A model generated the notes under the pieces. That model was not told the DNA's origin. It saw only the letters and a program-made list of their open reading frames with translations, and did no database searches. Below, piece by piece: positions 51,433-59,514 of a stretch of DNA of 64,000 bases (positions within the stretch are counted from its first letter, which is position 1; each line of letters begins with the position of its first letter). The position numbers were made by a program, and so were the translations under genes. Source of the stretch: Streptomyces camponoticapitis (GTDB lineage Bacteria > Actinomycetota > Actinomycetes > Streptomycetales > Streptomycetaceae); assembly GCF_014646115.1 (NCBI RefSeq), contig NZ_BMMV01000007.1, forward strand, positions 243,821 through 307,820, written 5' to 3'.

Positions 51433-51460
51433 AGCCTGCGGAGCATGTGACCCGCAGGCT
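51433..51460 (+). terminator. Terminator-like hairpin in cold-shock gene leader (possible attenuator)
   Basis: A 9-bp perfect stem AGCCTGCGG/CCGCAGGCT (51433-51441 with 51452-51460) and 10-base loop is followed directly by TTTGTAGTTTTC. This is an E. coli-style intrinsic terminator, unusual for Streptomyces. It lies 65 bases before the cold-shock ATG on the same strand, so it could end an upstream transcript or attenuate the cold-shock mRNA. Confidence 0.65.
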
Positions 51461-51525
51461 TTTGTAGTTTTCAGACTTGTTTGCAGGTTCTGGAGCAGGG
51501 CAACCCTTTGGCCCAAGGAGGGCTT

Positions 51526-51729
51526 ATGGCTACCGGAACCGTCAAGTGGTTCAACGCTGAAAAGGGCTTCGGCTTCATCGCCCAGGACGGCGGCGGCCCG
51601 GATGTCTTCGTCCATTACTCCGCGATCAACGCGACCGGCTTCCGCTCCCTCGAGGAGAACCAGGTCGTGAACTTCGACGTCACCCAGGGCCCGAAGGGCC
51701 CGCAGGCGGAGAACGTAACCCCGGCCTAG
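51526..51729 (+). CDS. Cold-shock domain protein
   Basis: A 67-residue CspA-type nucleic-acid chaperone. RNP1 is [11 protein letters not shown]2 is VFVHYSAI, and the protein starts [16 protein letters not shown], matching the family over its full length. The ATG at 51526 has AAGGAGGG upstream. The leader from about 51350 is U-rich by local standards and contains a terminator-like hairpin. Three TTGCAG/CTTGCAG-like words occur in that leader. The 318-base gap before it (51208-51525) otherwise holds no gene. Confidence 0.96.
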   Translation: MATGTVKWFNAEKGFGFIAQDGGGPDVFVHYSAINATGFRSLEENQVVNFDVTQGPKGPQAENVTPA

Positions 51730-51771
51730 TTGCCCGGGTCGGAAGATCGCGCACGGAAAAAAGCAGTATCA

Positions 51772-51816
51772 AGGAGCCCTGCTCCCCGCACGCCCAGTGC
51801 GGGGAGCAGGGCTCCT
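51772..51816. terminator. Hairpin between cold-shock gene and acyl-CoA synthetase
   Basis: A perfect 20-bp stem (51772-51791 with 51797-51816) around GCCCA. It lies 42 bases after the cold-shock stop and 33 bases after the minus-strand synthetase stop. For the minus strand it is followed by a T-rich run (complement of the A6 stretch near 51757-51762), so it is best formed for that gene but can serve both. Confidence 0.9.
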
Positions 51817-51849
51817 GCCCTGTCCGGCCGCCGTTCCGCCGGAGGGGCC

Positions 51850-53904
51850 CTACGCGTACAGCTCGTCGATCTCCGCCGCGAACTCCTCCACGACCGCCGC
51901 CCGCCTCACCTTCAGCGACGGCGTCAACTGCCCGCTCTGCTCGCTGAAGGAGACGGGCAGCACCCGGAAACGGCGGATCGACTCGGCCCTGGACACCAGC
52001 CGGTTGGCCTCGTCGACCGCCCGTTGCAGCACGGCGAGCAGTTCCTCGTCCCTGACGAGCTCCTCCCGTGTCAGCCGCTCCTTCTTCTTCATCTGGCACC
52101 AGTGCGCGAGCCCGTCCCCTTCGAGGGTGATCAGCGCCGTGACGTACGGGCGGTTGTCACCGAGCACCAGGGCCTGGCCGATCAGCGGATGCGCCCGCAG
52201 CCAGTCCTCCAGCGGGGCCGGGGCGACGCTCTTGCCGGCCGAGGTGACGATGATGTCCTTCTTGCGGCCGGTGATCGTGAGATAGCCCTCGTTGTCCAGC
52301 GCCCCCAGGTCGCCGGTGGCGAACCAGTCTTCGTCCAGGGCCGGTACGGGCTCACCGTGCTCCGTGTCCCAGTAGCCGGTGAACACCTGGCCGCCGCGCA
52401 GCAGCACCTCGCCGTCGTCGGCGATCCGTACGGAGGTACCGGGCAGCGGCCAGCCGACCGTGCCCAGACGGGGTCTGAGCGGAGGCGTCACCGTCGCCGC
52501 CGCGGTGGTCTCCGTCAGGCCGTACCCCTCGAAGATCGTGATCCCGGCGCCCGCGTAGAACGCGGCGAGCGGGCGCCCCAGCGGGGAGCCGCCGCAGATC
52601 GCCTGCACCACCTTGCCGCCGAGCGCGGCCCGTATCCGCCGGTAGACCAGCGGGTCGTAGAGCGCGCGGGCGGCTCTGAGGGGCAGCCCGGGGCCGGGGC
52701 CGGTCCCGGCCGCCGCGGCCTCGACGGCCGTCCCGTACCGCCGTGCGATCCTCGCGGCGCGGTCGAAGGACGCGGCGCGGCCCAGCTTCTCGGCGGTGGC
52801 GCGGCCGGTGTTGAAGACCTTCTCCAGGACGTACGGGATGGCCAGCAGGAACGTCGGCCTGAACCCCGCGAGATCGGCGATGAGGTCGTCGGTGCGCAGC
52901 GACGGCGCGTGCCCGAGCCGCACCCGCGCGCGCAGACAGCCCACCGAGACCATACGGCCGAAGACATGGGAGAGCGGCAGGAAGAGCAGGGTGGAGGCGG
53001 GCTCCTTGCTCACCGACTTGAAGACGGGGTGGAGCAGTTCGATGCAGTTGTCCACCTCCGCGAAGAAGTTGGCGTGCGTCAGGACGCAGCCCTTCGGGCC
53101 TCCCGTGGTGCCGGAGGTGTAGGCGAGAGTCGCCACCGAGTCCGGGGTGAGCGCGGCGCGGCGCGCGTCGAGTTCCTCGTCGGGGACGCCGGCGCCCGCC
53201 GCGCGCAGCGCGTCGACGGCGCCGGTGTCGAAGGTCCAGAGGCGGACCAGGTCCGGCAGTTGCTCGGAGGCGACCAGCCGGGCCTGCTCCTCGCTCTCCA
53301 CCGCGCAGGCGACGGCGCCCGAGTCCTGGAGGATCCAGCGCGCCTGGAAGGCGGAGGAGGTCGGGTAGACGGGGACGGTGACCAGACCGGCGGCCCAGGC
53401 CGCGAAGTCGACCAGCGTCCACTCGTAGGTCGTCCGGGCCATGATCGCGAGCCGGTCGCCGGGCCGCAGTCCCTCGGCGATCAGCCCCTTGGCGACGGCG
53501 CGGACCTCGTCGGCGAAGACGGCGGCGGTGACGTCCCGCCAGCGGCCGTCCGGGTGCTTGCGGCTGAGGACGGCGTCGTCCGGGGCGTACCGGGCGTTGT
53601 CGAAGGGGATGTCGGCGAGCGAGCCCTCGGGGACGGGCGGCACGAGGGGCGGTACGGAGACCTGCCGTACGACTCCGTCCACCCAGAGCTTCTCGGGCTC
53701 GACGTGCGCCGGCTGCGGCGCCGCGGCGGTCGCGGGCGTGGCCGGGGACGGCGACGCCGTGGGGGACTCGGGAACGGGCGCCGGGGCGGACACGGGCTCG
53801 GCGGGCGGCGGCAGCGGCAACTGCCATGACGCCTGCGGTGACATCTCCGACGGGGTGGCGCGCGTCGAGGACGCCTCGGCATCGGCGGGCACGTCTGCGG
53901 ACAT
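51850..53904 (-). CDS. Long-chain fatty acid--CoA ligase (AMP-dependent synthetase)
   Basis: An adenylate-forming acyl-CoA synthetase of 684 residues. The P-loop LAYTSGTTGGPKGCVLTH, the GYGLTETTAAA motif, FATGDLGALDNEGYLTITGRK and the C-terminal Lys region are intact. The first 75 residues are a Pro/Ala/Ser-rich extension not shared by the family core, which begins near VSVPPLVPPVPEGSLADIPFDNA. Start ATG at 53904 has AGAGGGA upstream. It is followed upstream, on the same strand, by a TetR regulator gene (122 bases away) that may control it. The chain length preference cannot be read from sequence. Confidence 0.93.
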   Translation of the reverse strand: MSADVPADAEASSTRATPSEMSPQASWQLPLPPPAEPVSAPAPVPESPTASPSPATPATAAAPQPAHVEPEKLWVDGVVRQVSVPPLVPPVPEGSLADIPFDNARYAPDDAVLSRKHPDGRWRDVTAAVFADEVRAVAKGLIAEGLRPGDRLAIMARTTYEWTLVDFAAWAAGLVTVPVYPTSSAFQARWILQDSGAVACAVESEEQARLVASEQLPDLVRLWTFDTGAVDALRAAGAGVPDEELDARRAALTPDSVATLAYTSGTTGGPKGCVLTHANFFAEVDNCIELLHPVFKSVSKEPASTLLFLPLSHVFGRMVSVGCLRARVRLGHAPSLRTDDLIADLAGFRPTFLLAIPYVLEKVFNTGRATAEKLGRAASFDRAARIARRYGTAVEAAAAGTGPGPGLPLRAARALYDPLVYRRIRAALGGKVVQAICGGSPLGRPLAAFYAGAGITIFEGYGLTETTAAATVTPPLRPRLGTVGWPLPGTSVRIADDGEVLLRGGQVFTGYWDTEHGEPVPALDEDWFATGDLGALDNEGYLTITGRKKDIIVTSAGKSVAPAPLEDWLRAHPLIGQALVLGDNRPYVTALITLEGDGLAHWCQMKKKERLTREELVRDEELLAVLQRAVDEANRLVSRAESIRRFRVLPVSFSEQSGQLTPSLKVRRAAVVEEFAAEIDELYA

Positions 53905-54026
53905 GCGCTGTTCCCTCTTCTCTGCACGGAGTGCGGGGCTCCGGTCCGGGCGAGTAAATCGGGACCCGGACGCGAAATCAAGACAGCGCCGCGCCGCCGG
54001 ACCCCCGGCCCACCGGGGCCGCCCAA

Positions 54027-54707
54027 CTACCGCCGCACCACGGCGGAGTTGCCGGCGGACCAGCGTTCACCGTCCATCAGCCCTCCCAGCCCCGTCCAGG
54101 CGAAGTTCATCAGTGTCGACGCGGCCTCCCTGGCCGTGACGTCCGGTGTCTCGTTCGCCCACCCTGCCAGCGCCTCCGCGGCGCCCACCAGCGCCTGCGC
54201 GACCCCGACGACATCCCGGTCCCCCAGGTCCGCCGGCTCGGCCGAAGTCGGCGTCGCACGGGCGGCCTCCCTCAGCAGCCCCGTCACGAAGGAGACCAAC
54301 TCCTCCCGCATTCCGGCCACTTCGTCGGCGAACCGCTCCCCGTGCGTACGGGCCTGCCGGTACAGCACCGACCAGGCGTCGGGGTGCTCCGCGGTGTGCG
54401 CGAAGAACGCGGTGAGCCCGGCCCACAGTTGCTGGTCGGGCGCGATCCCCCGCTCGACGACACCGGCGCGTACGGCCGCGAGGAGCGCGTCGGCCTCACG
54501 GCGGATGCACGCGGTGAACAGCTCCTCCTTGGAGTTCAGATACAGATACACCAACGGCTTGGAGACCCCGGCCAGTTCGGCGATCTCGTCCATCGAGGCC
54601 GCCCGGTACCCCCGCTGCCCGAAGGTCGCCACGGCGGCGTCCATCATCTGCCGCTCGCGCACCTCGCGCGGCATCCGTCTGCTCTTGCCCGCGCCTGCGG
54701 AACCCAC
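54027..54707 (-). CDS. TetR-family transcriptional regulator
   Basis: A 226-residue TetR/AcrR regulator. The HTH region reads MMDAAVATFGQRGYRAASMD then IAELAGVSKPLVYLYLNSKEELF, the standard pattern; the ligand-binding C-terminal domain is variable (WAGLTAFFAHTAEHPDAWSVLYRQA). The GTG at 54707 has AGGGGAAG upstream. It sits 122 bases upstream of the acyl-CoA synthetase gene in the same direction, so control of fatty-acid activation is plausible (inference). No clear operator is recognised. Confidence 0.92.
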   Translation of the reverse strand: MGSAGAGKSRRMPREVRERQMMDAAVATFGQRGYRAASMDEIAELAGVSKPLVYLYLNSKEELFTACIRREADALLAAVRAGVVERGIAPDQQLWAGLTAFFAHTAEHPDAWSVLYRQARTHGERFADEVAGMREELVSFVTGLLREAARATPTSAEPADLGDRDVVGVAQALVGAAEALAGWANETPDVTAREAASTLMNFAWTGLGGLMDGERWSAGNSAVVRR

Positions 54708-54800
54708 CTGGTCTTCCCCTCACCCCACGTGCCCAGAACCGGCGTAAGCCTACGGTCAGAGCCGCACCCGATCGAGTCGAGCGACCGCTCCCGGCCATCC

Positions 54801-54836
54801 GGGGGCGCCCGCGGAACACGACTCGGCGGCGCCCCC
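54801..54836 (-). terminator. Hairpin after the dicarboxylate symporter gene
   Basis: A 9-bp stem GGGGGCGCC/GGCGCCCCC (54801-54809 with 54828-54836) lies 70 bases after the symporter stop, with further GC-rich inverted repeats between it and the stop (CCGGGAACGCCGCCGGG near 54850). It likely ends the symporter transcript before the TetR promoter. Confidence 0.55.
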
Positions 54837-54905
54837 GGCCGTGAGGCCGGGAACGCCGCCGGGACGTGTGAGGTGTTCAGTCGCCCGGCTGCCCGGGCCA
54901 CCGGA

Positions 54906-56282
54906 TCACGCGGGGACCGGGACCGCCGTCTCGCGGTCGCTCGTCTCCGGCTCTTCGAGCGGGGACACCGACGCCGAGTTGTACTTGTCGTGGTCCAGGA
55001 TCTTCTCCCGCGACGCGACGATGACCGGGACGAGAGCCTGTCCGGCGACGTTCGTGGCCGTACGCATCATGTCCAGGATCGGGTCGATCGCGAGCAGCAG
55101 ACCCACGCCCTCCAGCGGCAGACCCAGCGTGGAGAGGGTCAGGGTCAGCATGACCGTCGCACCGGTGAGACCGGCCGTGGCCGCCGAGCCGACCACCGAG
55201 ACGAAGGCGATCAGCAGGTAGTCCTGGATACCGAGCTGGACGTCGAAGATCTCCGCGATGAAGATCGCCGCCAGCGCCGGGTAGATCGCGGCGCAGCCGT
55301 CCATCTTGGTGGTGGCGCCGAACGGGACGGCGAAGCTCGTGTACTCCTTCGGCACACCGAGCCGCTCGGTCACCCGCTGGGTGACGGGCATCGTGCCCAC
55401 CGAGGAGCGGGAGACGAAGGCCAGCTGGATCGCGGGCCAGGCGCCCTTGAAGAACTGGAGCGGGCTGACCTTGGCGACCGTCGCGAGCAGCAGCGGGTAG
55501 ACGCCGAAGAGGACGATGGCGCAGCCGATGTACACGTCGGCGGTGAAGGTCGCGTAGTCGCCGATCAGGTCCCAGCCGTAGTCCGCGATGGCGTAGCCGA
55601 TGAGGCCGACGGTGCCGATCGGGGCGAGGCGGATGACCCACCACAGGGCCTTCTGGAGCAGTTCGAGCACGGCCTCGCTGAGGCTGAGGATCGGCGCGGC
55701 GCGGTCACCGAGCTTGAGGGCGGCGACGCCCGCGACGGCGGCCAGGAAGACGATCTGCAGGACGTTGAGCTCGGTGAACGGGGTGATGACGTCCGTCGGC
55801 ACGATGCCGGTGAGGAAGTCGATCCAGGAGCCGGAGCCCTCGGGCTTCGCGCCGTCCTTCGGGGTGAGGCCGGTGCCGGAGCCGGGGTTGGTGATCAGGC
55901 CGATCACGATGCCGATGACGACGGCGATCAGCGAGGTGATCAGGAACCAGAGCAGGGTCCGCCCGGCCAGCCTGGCGGCGTTGTTGACCTTGCGGAGGTT
56001 GGTGATGGACACCAGGATCGCGAAGAAGACCAGCGGGGCGACGGCCAGCTTCAGCAGCTGGACGAAGATGCTGCCGATCTTGTCGAGCGTGGTGTAGAGC
56101 CAGTTGATGTCCTGGCTGCGGGCGAGCCAGCCGAGCAGGACGCCGAGTACGAGACCGGCGACGATCTGGGCCCAGAACGGGACCTTGGGTATGGAGAAAC
56201 CTGGGCCTGAACCGGCCGGCTTGTCGGCCTGGTCGGCCTGGTCGGCCTTGCCGGTGGTGGCGGGCTCGGAATTCGCGGACAC
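54906..56282 (-). CDS. Dicarboxylate/amino acid:cation symporter (DAACS family)
   Basis: A glutamate/C4-dicarboxylate:cation symporter with eight helices and two re-entrant loops, 458 residues. Hallmarks are SRSSVGTMPVTQ (serine-rich HP1), PFGATTKMDGCA and the substrate-binding DPILDMMRTATNVAGQ. An N-terminal hydrophilic stretch with repeated ADQADK precedes helix 1 at about residue 33. The GTG at 56282 was chosen because GGAG lies seven bases upstream; an ATG at 56303 is seven codons longer but has no ribosome binding site. It would import C4-dicarboxylates or glutamate for the TCA cycle. Confidence 0.92.
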   Translation of the reverse strand: MSANSEPATTGKADQADQADKPAGSGPGFSIPKVPFWAQIVAGLVLGVLLGWLARSQDINWLYTTLDKIGSIFVQLLKLAVAPLVFFAILVSITNLRKVNNAARLAGRTLLWFLITSLIAVVIGIVIGLITNPGSGTGLTPKDGAKPEGSGSWIDFLTGIVPTDVITPFTELNVLQIVFLAAVAGVAALKLGDRAAPILSLSEAVLELLQKALWWVIRLAPIGTVGLIGYAIADYGWDLIGDYATFTADVYIGCAIVLFGVYPLLLATVAKVSPLQFFKGAWPAIQLAFVSRSSVGTMPVTQRVTERLGVPKEYTSFAVPFGATTKMDGCAAIYPALAAIFIAEIFDVQLGIQDYLLIAFVSVVGSAATAGLTGATVMLTLTLSTLGLPLEGVGLLLAIDPILDMMRTATNVAGQALVPVIVASREKILDHDKYNSASVSPLEEPETSDRETAVPVPA

Positions 56283-56649
56283 GGACACACTCCAGTTGGG
56301 CATACGGAGATACGGGGACGAGAGGGAAGGGGTGGAACTGGGGGGTGCGGCGCCCGTGCTTCAGAAGTGGCGCCGCCGCATGATGCCGGTTCGGATCAGT
56401 GCGAGCGGCAACAGACCGCGGACATGCAGCGGCAGAGGTCGACATGCAGGCGCGCCACGAGCGCGAGGCTCACGGCGTGATGGCGCACTGCTGTCTTCAT
56501 GGCCGATACATTAACACCGTGTCTTATGGATACTCAAAGGTCTGCTTTGAGGTATCGGTACGCGAAGACCCCGGACACGCCGAAGCCCCAGCGTGGAGGC
56601 GCTGGGGCGTGGTGGACCGGCGTGGGGTGTGACGAAACTTACGCAGCGC
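56283..56649. other. Intergenic region upstream of the symporter
   Basis: The region holds the symporter promoter and the end of the DUF4229 transcript. An imperfect inverted repeat GATACTCAAAG-GTCTG-CTTTGAGGTATC (56529-56556, one inserted G) is a candidate operator about 250 bases upstream of the symporter start. I see no coding frame. Confidence 0.5.
56585..56608 (-). terminator. Hairpin after DUF4229 gene
   Basis: A 9-bp stem GCCCCAGCG/CGCTGGGGC (56585-56593 with 56600-56608) and 6-base loop lies 42 bases after the DUF4229 stop on the minus strand. Confidence 0.7.
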
Positions 56650-56940
56650 TTATGCGCCGTCCTCCTGCGCGCGGTTCGACTCCAGCTTGGCCTTCGCCGA
56701 GTCGACCTTGCCGACGAGCTGGGCGGACATCTCGTCGCGCTGCCTGCGCAGCAGGACGAAGCTGAGCGGCGCGGAGAGGACGAGCGCGAGCAGCAGCACC
56801 CACATGAAGTTGGAGTCCCCGAGGCCCTTGGGCAGCGCGCCGAACTGGACCAGGGCGGCGACGACGACGAAACAGCCGGCGAAGATGCCCAGGCGCATCG
56901 CGGTGTAGCGGATCGTGGCGCTCGTTCTGGCGGCGGTCAC
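56650..56940 (-). CDS. DUF4229 domain small membrane protein
   Basis: A 96-residue protein with two membrane helices (about 16-34 and 45-63), IRYTAMRLGIFAGCFVVVAAL and NFMWVLLLALVLSAPLSFVLL, and a charged helical C-terminus (RRQRDEMSAQLVGKVDSAKAKLE). This matches DUF4229, a conserved actinobacterial family of unknown function. The GTG at 56940 has GAGGAGAGGG upstream. In streptomycetes it is often found near menaquinone genes (gene-neighbourhood recollection), here 0.75 kb from mqnE across an acetyltransferase gene. Confidence 0.85.
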   Translation of the reverse strand: MTAARTSATIRYTAMRLGIFAGCFVVVAALVQFGALPKGLGDSNFMWVLLLALVLSAPLSFVLLRRQRDEMSAQLVGKVDSAKAKLESNRAQEDGA

Positions 56941-57066
56941 AGCGGGCCCTCTCCTCGTGGCGACTCGGCCGGTCGGCCTGCTCGGCCGGTTCGTCCGGCG
57001 GCGTACCCGTCCAGTGAAGCACGCCGCCCGCTGTCCCATATAAGGGGGTTGACCCCGGGCGCCGGC

Positions 57067-57591
57067 TCAGTGCAGCGGCAGCAGCATCGTGATGTCGTCG
57101 CGGTCGTCGCCGGGCGCCACCCGTATCGCGTCCGGCACCCGGCCCACCTCCTTGTAGCCGCACGACTCGTAGAAGCGGTCCACACCCGTGCCGCCGCGGC
57201 AGGTGAGCCGTATCGCCTCGATGCCCTCGATACCGCGGGCGGCCCCGGCCGCCGCGTCCATGAGATCCCGGCCGTACCCCTTGCCCTGGTGGAGCGGGTG
57301 GACCATCACCGTGTAGAGCCAGAGCCAGTGCCGCATCAGCCGGTGGGTGTTGAGGGTGAGGAAGACCGCGGCGGCCACGGCACCCTCCTCGTCCACCCCC
57401 ACGAGCAGCCGGGTCCGGCCCTCGGCCATCGACACGAGGTGCTTGACCAGCTCCGCCCGTACGTCGTCCGGATTCGCCGGCGGTACGAAGCCGACGGCGC
57501 CGCCCGCGTCGGAGACCTCCGTCCAGAGCGTGACGAGACCGTCGCGCAGGGCGCGGTCGACAGGCGGGTCCAGGATGAACGTAAGCGGCAT
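57067..57591 (-). CDS. GNAT-family N-acetyltransferase
   Basis: A 174-residue GNAT acetyltransferase. Features are LYTVMVHPLHQGKGYGRDLMDAA (acetyl-CoA loop) and RLTCRGGTGVDRFYESCGYKEVG at the C-terminus. The N-terminus MPLTFILDPPVDRALRDGLVTLW is typical of the acetyltransferases near mqn genes. The ATG at 57591 has only a weak, close ribosome binding site. The substrate is unknown. Confidence 0.88.
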   Translation of the reverse strand: MPLTFILDPPVDRALRDGLVTLWTEVSDAGGAVGFVPPANPDDVRAELVKHLVSMAEGRTRLLVGVDEEGAVAAAVFLTLNTHRLMRHWLWLYTVMVHPLHQGKGYGRDLMDAAAGAARGIEGIEAIRLTCRGGTGVDRFYESCGYKEVGRVPDAIRVAPGDDRDDITMLLPLH

Positions 57592-57646
57592 TCCTTCACC
57601 GTAGCCATTACCCGCCTACGCGCTCAAACCCATTCCAGAACCCGAG

Positions 57647-57673
57647 AAGCCCCAGCTCAGCGAGCTGGGGCTT
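57647..57673 (-). terminator. Hairpin terminator after mqnE
   Basis: A perfect 12-bp stem AAGCCCCAGCTC/GAGCTGGGGCTT (57647-57658 with 57662-57673) with a 3-base loop lies 24 bases after the mqnE stop. Confidence 0.88.
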
Positions 57674-57696
57674 GTCGGCGCGGATACGCCGGGGTG

Positions 57697-58875
57697 TCAG
57701 AGGCGCATCGGCTGCGGTGTCTCACGCCTGGCCGCGTCCGGGCCCGGGTACTCCCGGATGATCTCGTAGCGCGTGTTCCGCTCGACCGGCCGGAAGCCGG
57801 CGTCGCGGATCAGGTCGAGCAGATCCTCGCGGCCGAGCTTGTTCGGCGTGCCGTAGTTGTCCGCGTCGTGCGTGATCTTGTACTCGACGACCGAGCCGTC
57901 CATGTCGTCCGCGCCGTGCTGGAGGGCGAGTTGGGCGGTCTGCACGCCGTGCATCACCCAGAAGACCTTGACGTGCGGGACGTTGTCGAACAGCAGCCGG
58001 GAGACGGCGAAGGTCTTCAGCGCCTCGGCGCCGGTGGCCATCGTCGTACGCGCCTGGAGCCGGTTGCGGACCTTGCCGTCCTGCATGTCCACGAAGTCGT
58101 GCTGGTAGCGCAGCGGGATGAAGACCTGGAACCCGCCGGTCTCGTCCTGGAGTTCACGCAGCCGCAGTACGTGGTCGACCCGGTGCCTGGGCTCCTCGAT
58201 GTGGCCGTACAGCATCGTGCACGGGGTCTTGAGACCCTTCTCGTGCGCGAGCCGGTGGATCCGCGACCAGTCCTCCCAGTGCGTGCGGTGGTCGACGATG
58301 TGCTGCCTGACCTCCCAGTCGAAGATCTCGGCGCCACCGCCTGTCAGCGATTCGAGACCGGCGTCGATCAGCTCGTCGAGGATCTCACTGGCCGTCAGCC
58401 CGGAGATCGTCTCGAAGTGGTGGATCTCCGTGGCCGTGAACGCCTTCAGCGAGACCTCCGGCAGCGCCTCCTTGAGAGCCTTCAGCGAGCGCGGGTAGTA
58501 GCGCCAAGGGAGCGTCGGGTGGAGCCCGTTGACGATGTGCAGCTCGGTGAGGCTCTCGCCGCGCATCGCCTCCGCGAGCCGGACGGCCTCCTCGATGCGC
58601 ATCGTGTACGCGTCCTTCTCGCCCGGCTTGCGCTGGAACGAGCAGTAGGCGCACGAAGCGGTGCAGACGTTCGTCATGTTGAGATGACGGTTGACGTTGA
58701 AGTGGACGACGTCACCGTTCTTGCGCGTCCGCACCTCGTGCGCGAGACCGCCCAGCCAGGCCAGGTCGTCCGACTCGTAGAGGGCGATGCCGTCCTCACG
58801 GGTCAGCCGCTCGCCGGCCCTGACCTTCTCCTCCAGCTCGCGCTTGAGCCCCACATCCATGACAGATGCAGTCAT
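57697..58875 (-). CDS. mqnE: Aminofutalosine synthase
   Basis: Radical SAM enzyme that adds the adenosyl radical to the MqnA product and forms aminofutalosine, 392 residues. 4Fe-4S ligands are Cys 71, 75 and 78 in NVCTASCAYCSFQR. Other family segments are LHIVNGLHPTLPWRYYP, AEIFDWEVRQHIVDH, FIPLRYQHDFVDMQ and SVVEYKITHDADNYG. The ATG at 58875 has GGGAGG upstream, with an internal Met at 58860 as a weaker alternative. From memory the S. coelicolor orthologue is SCO4494. It is followed upstream by an Lrp regulator and ubiX. Confidence 0.95.
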   Translation of the reverse strand: MTASVMDVGLKRELEEKVRAGERLTREDGIALYESDDLAWLGGLAHEVRTRKNGDVVHFNVNRHLNMTNVCTASCAYCSFQRKPGEKDAYTMRIEEAVRLAEAMRGESLTELHIVNGLHPTLPWRYYPRSLKALKEALPEVSLKAFTATEIHHFETISGLTASEILDELIDAGLESLTGGGAEIFDWEVRQHIVDHRTHWEDWSRIHRLAHEKGLKTPCTMLYGHIEEPRHRVDHVLRLRELQDETGGFQVFIPLRYQHDFVDMQDGKVRNRLQARTTMATGAEALKTFAVSRLLFDNVPHVKVFWVMHGVQTAQLALQHGADDMDGSVVEYKITHDADNYGTPNKLGREDLLDLIRDAGFRPVERNTRYEIIREYPGPDAARRETPQPMRL

Positions 58876-58960
58876 GCGGCGCCTCCCACTGTCTGTGCCG
58901 ACTTTCGTGCCGGATATCTGCCGAACGCCCACGTGTCGCCAGGCTCCACCAACCGTACGC

Positions 58961-59434
58961 CTAGGTTTCGTCGGGAAGTTCGCCGACCCGGTTCTCCCAC
59001 TTGGTGGAGAGCACGATGGTCGTACGGGTCCGCGAGACGCCCTTCGTACTGCCGAGGCGCCGGATCGTCTTCTCCAAACCGTCGACGTCACCGGCGCGGA
59101 CCTTGAGCATGTACGAGTCGTCGCCCGCGATGAACCAGCAGTCCTCGATCTCACTCAGCCCGCGCAGCCGGTGCGCGACGTCCTCGTGGTCCGCGGCGTC
59201 CGAGAGCGAGATGCCGATCAGCGCGGTGACACCGAGACCGAGCGAGGCCGAGTCGACGGTGGCGCGGTAGCCGATGATGACGCCCGCCGCCTCCAGCCGG
59301 TTGATGCGGTCGGTGACGCTGGGCCCGGAGAGCCCGACGAGCCGGCCGAGCTCGGCGTACGAGGCTCTGCCGTTCTCCCTGAGGGCCTGGATGAGCTGCC
59401 TATCCACGGCGTCCATATGCCTGAAGCCTTCCAT
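58961..59434 (-). CDS. Lrp/AsnC-family transcriptional regulator
   Basis: A 157-residue Lrp/AsnC regulator with an N-terminal HTH (MDAVDRQLIQALRENGRASYAELGRLVGLSGPSVTDR-like start, here AELGRLVGLSGPSVTDRINR) and a C-terminal RAM/ligand domain (VTALIGISLSD, DDSYMLKVRAGDVDG). Start is ATG at 59434; the internal ATG six codons later (59416), with GGAAGG upstream, is nearly as good. It lies between mqnE (85 bases downstream) and ubiX, in the same orientation, so control of the menaquinone genes is a reasonable hypothesis; its ligand is unknown. Confidence 0.9.
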   Translation of the reverse strand: MEGFRHMDAVDRQLIQALRENGRASYAELGRLVGLSGPSVTDRINRLEAAGVIIGYRATVDSASLGLGVTALIGISLSDAADHEDVAHRLRGLSEIEDCWFIAGDDSYMLKVRAGDVDGLEKTIRRLGSTKGVSRTRTTIVLSTKWENRVGELPDET

Positions 59435-59440
59435 TGTTCA

Positions 59441-59468
59441 GCAATCTCGCAAGTTGATATATGCAATC
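59441..59468. promoter_or_regulatory. Candidate Lrp autoregulatory region
   Basis: GCAATC occurs at 59441-59446 and 59463-59468, 22 bases apart (two helical turns), with CGCAAG between, in the A/T-rich stretch immediately before the Lrp start. Paired half-sites spaced by helical turns are usual for Lrp/AsnC proteins (family knowledge). Binding is not proven. Confidence 0.4.
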
Positions 59469-59514
59469 AGAGGCAGTGCGGTGATACGGCGGTGCTACAC
59501 GGGATGCGGCCCGG

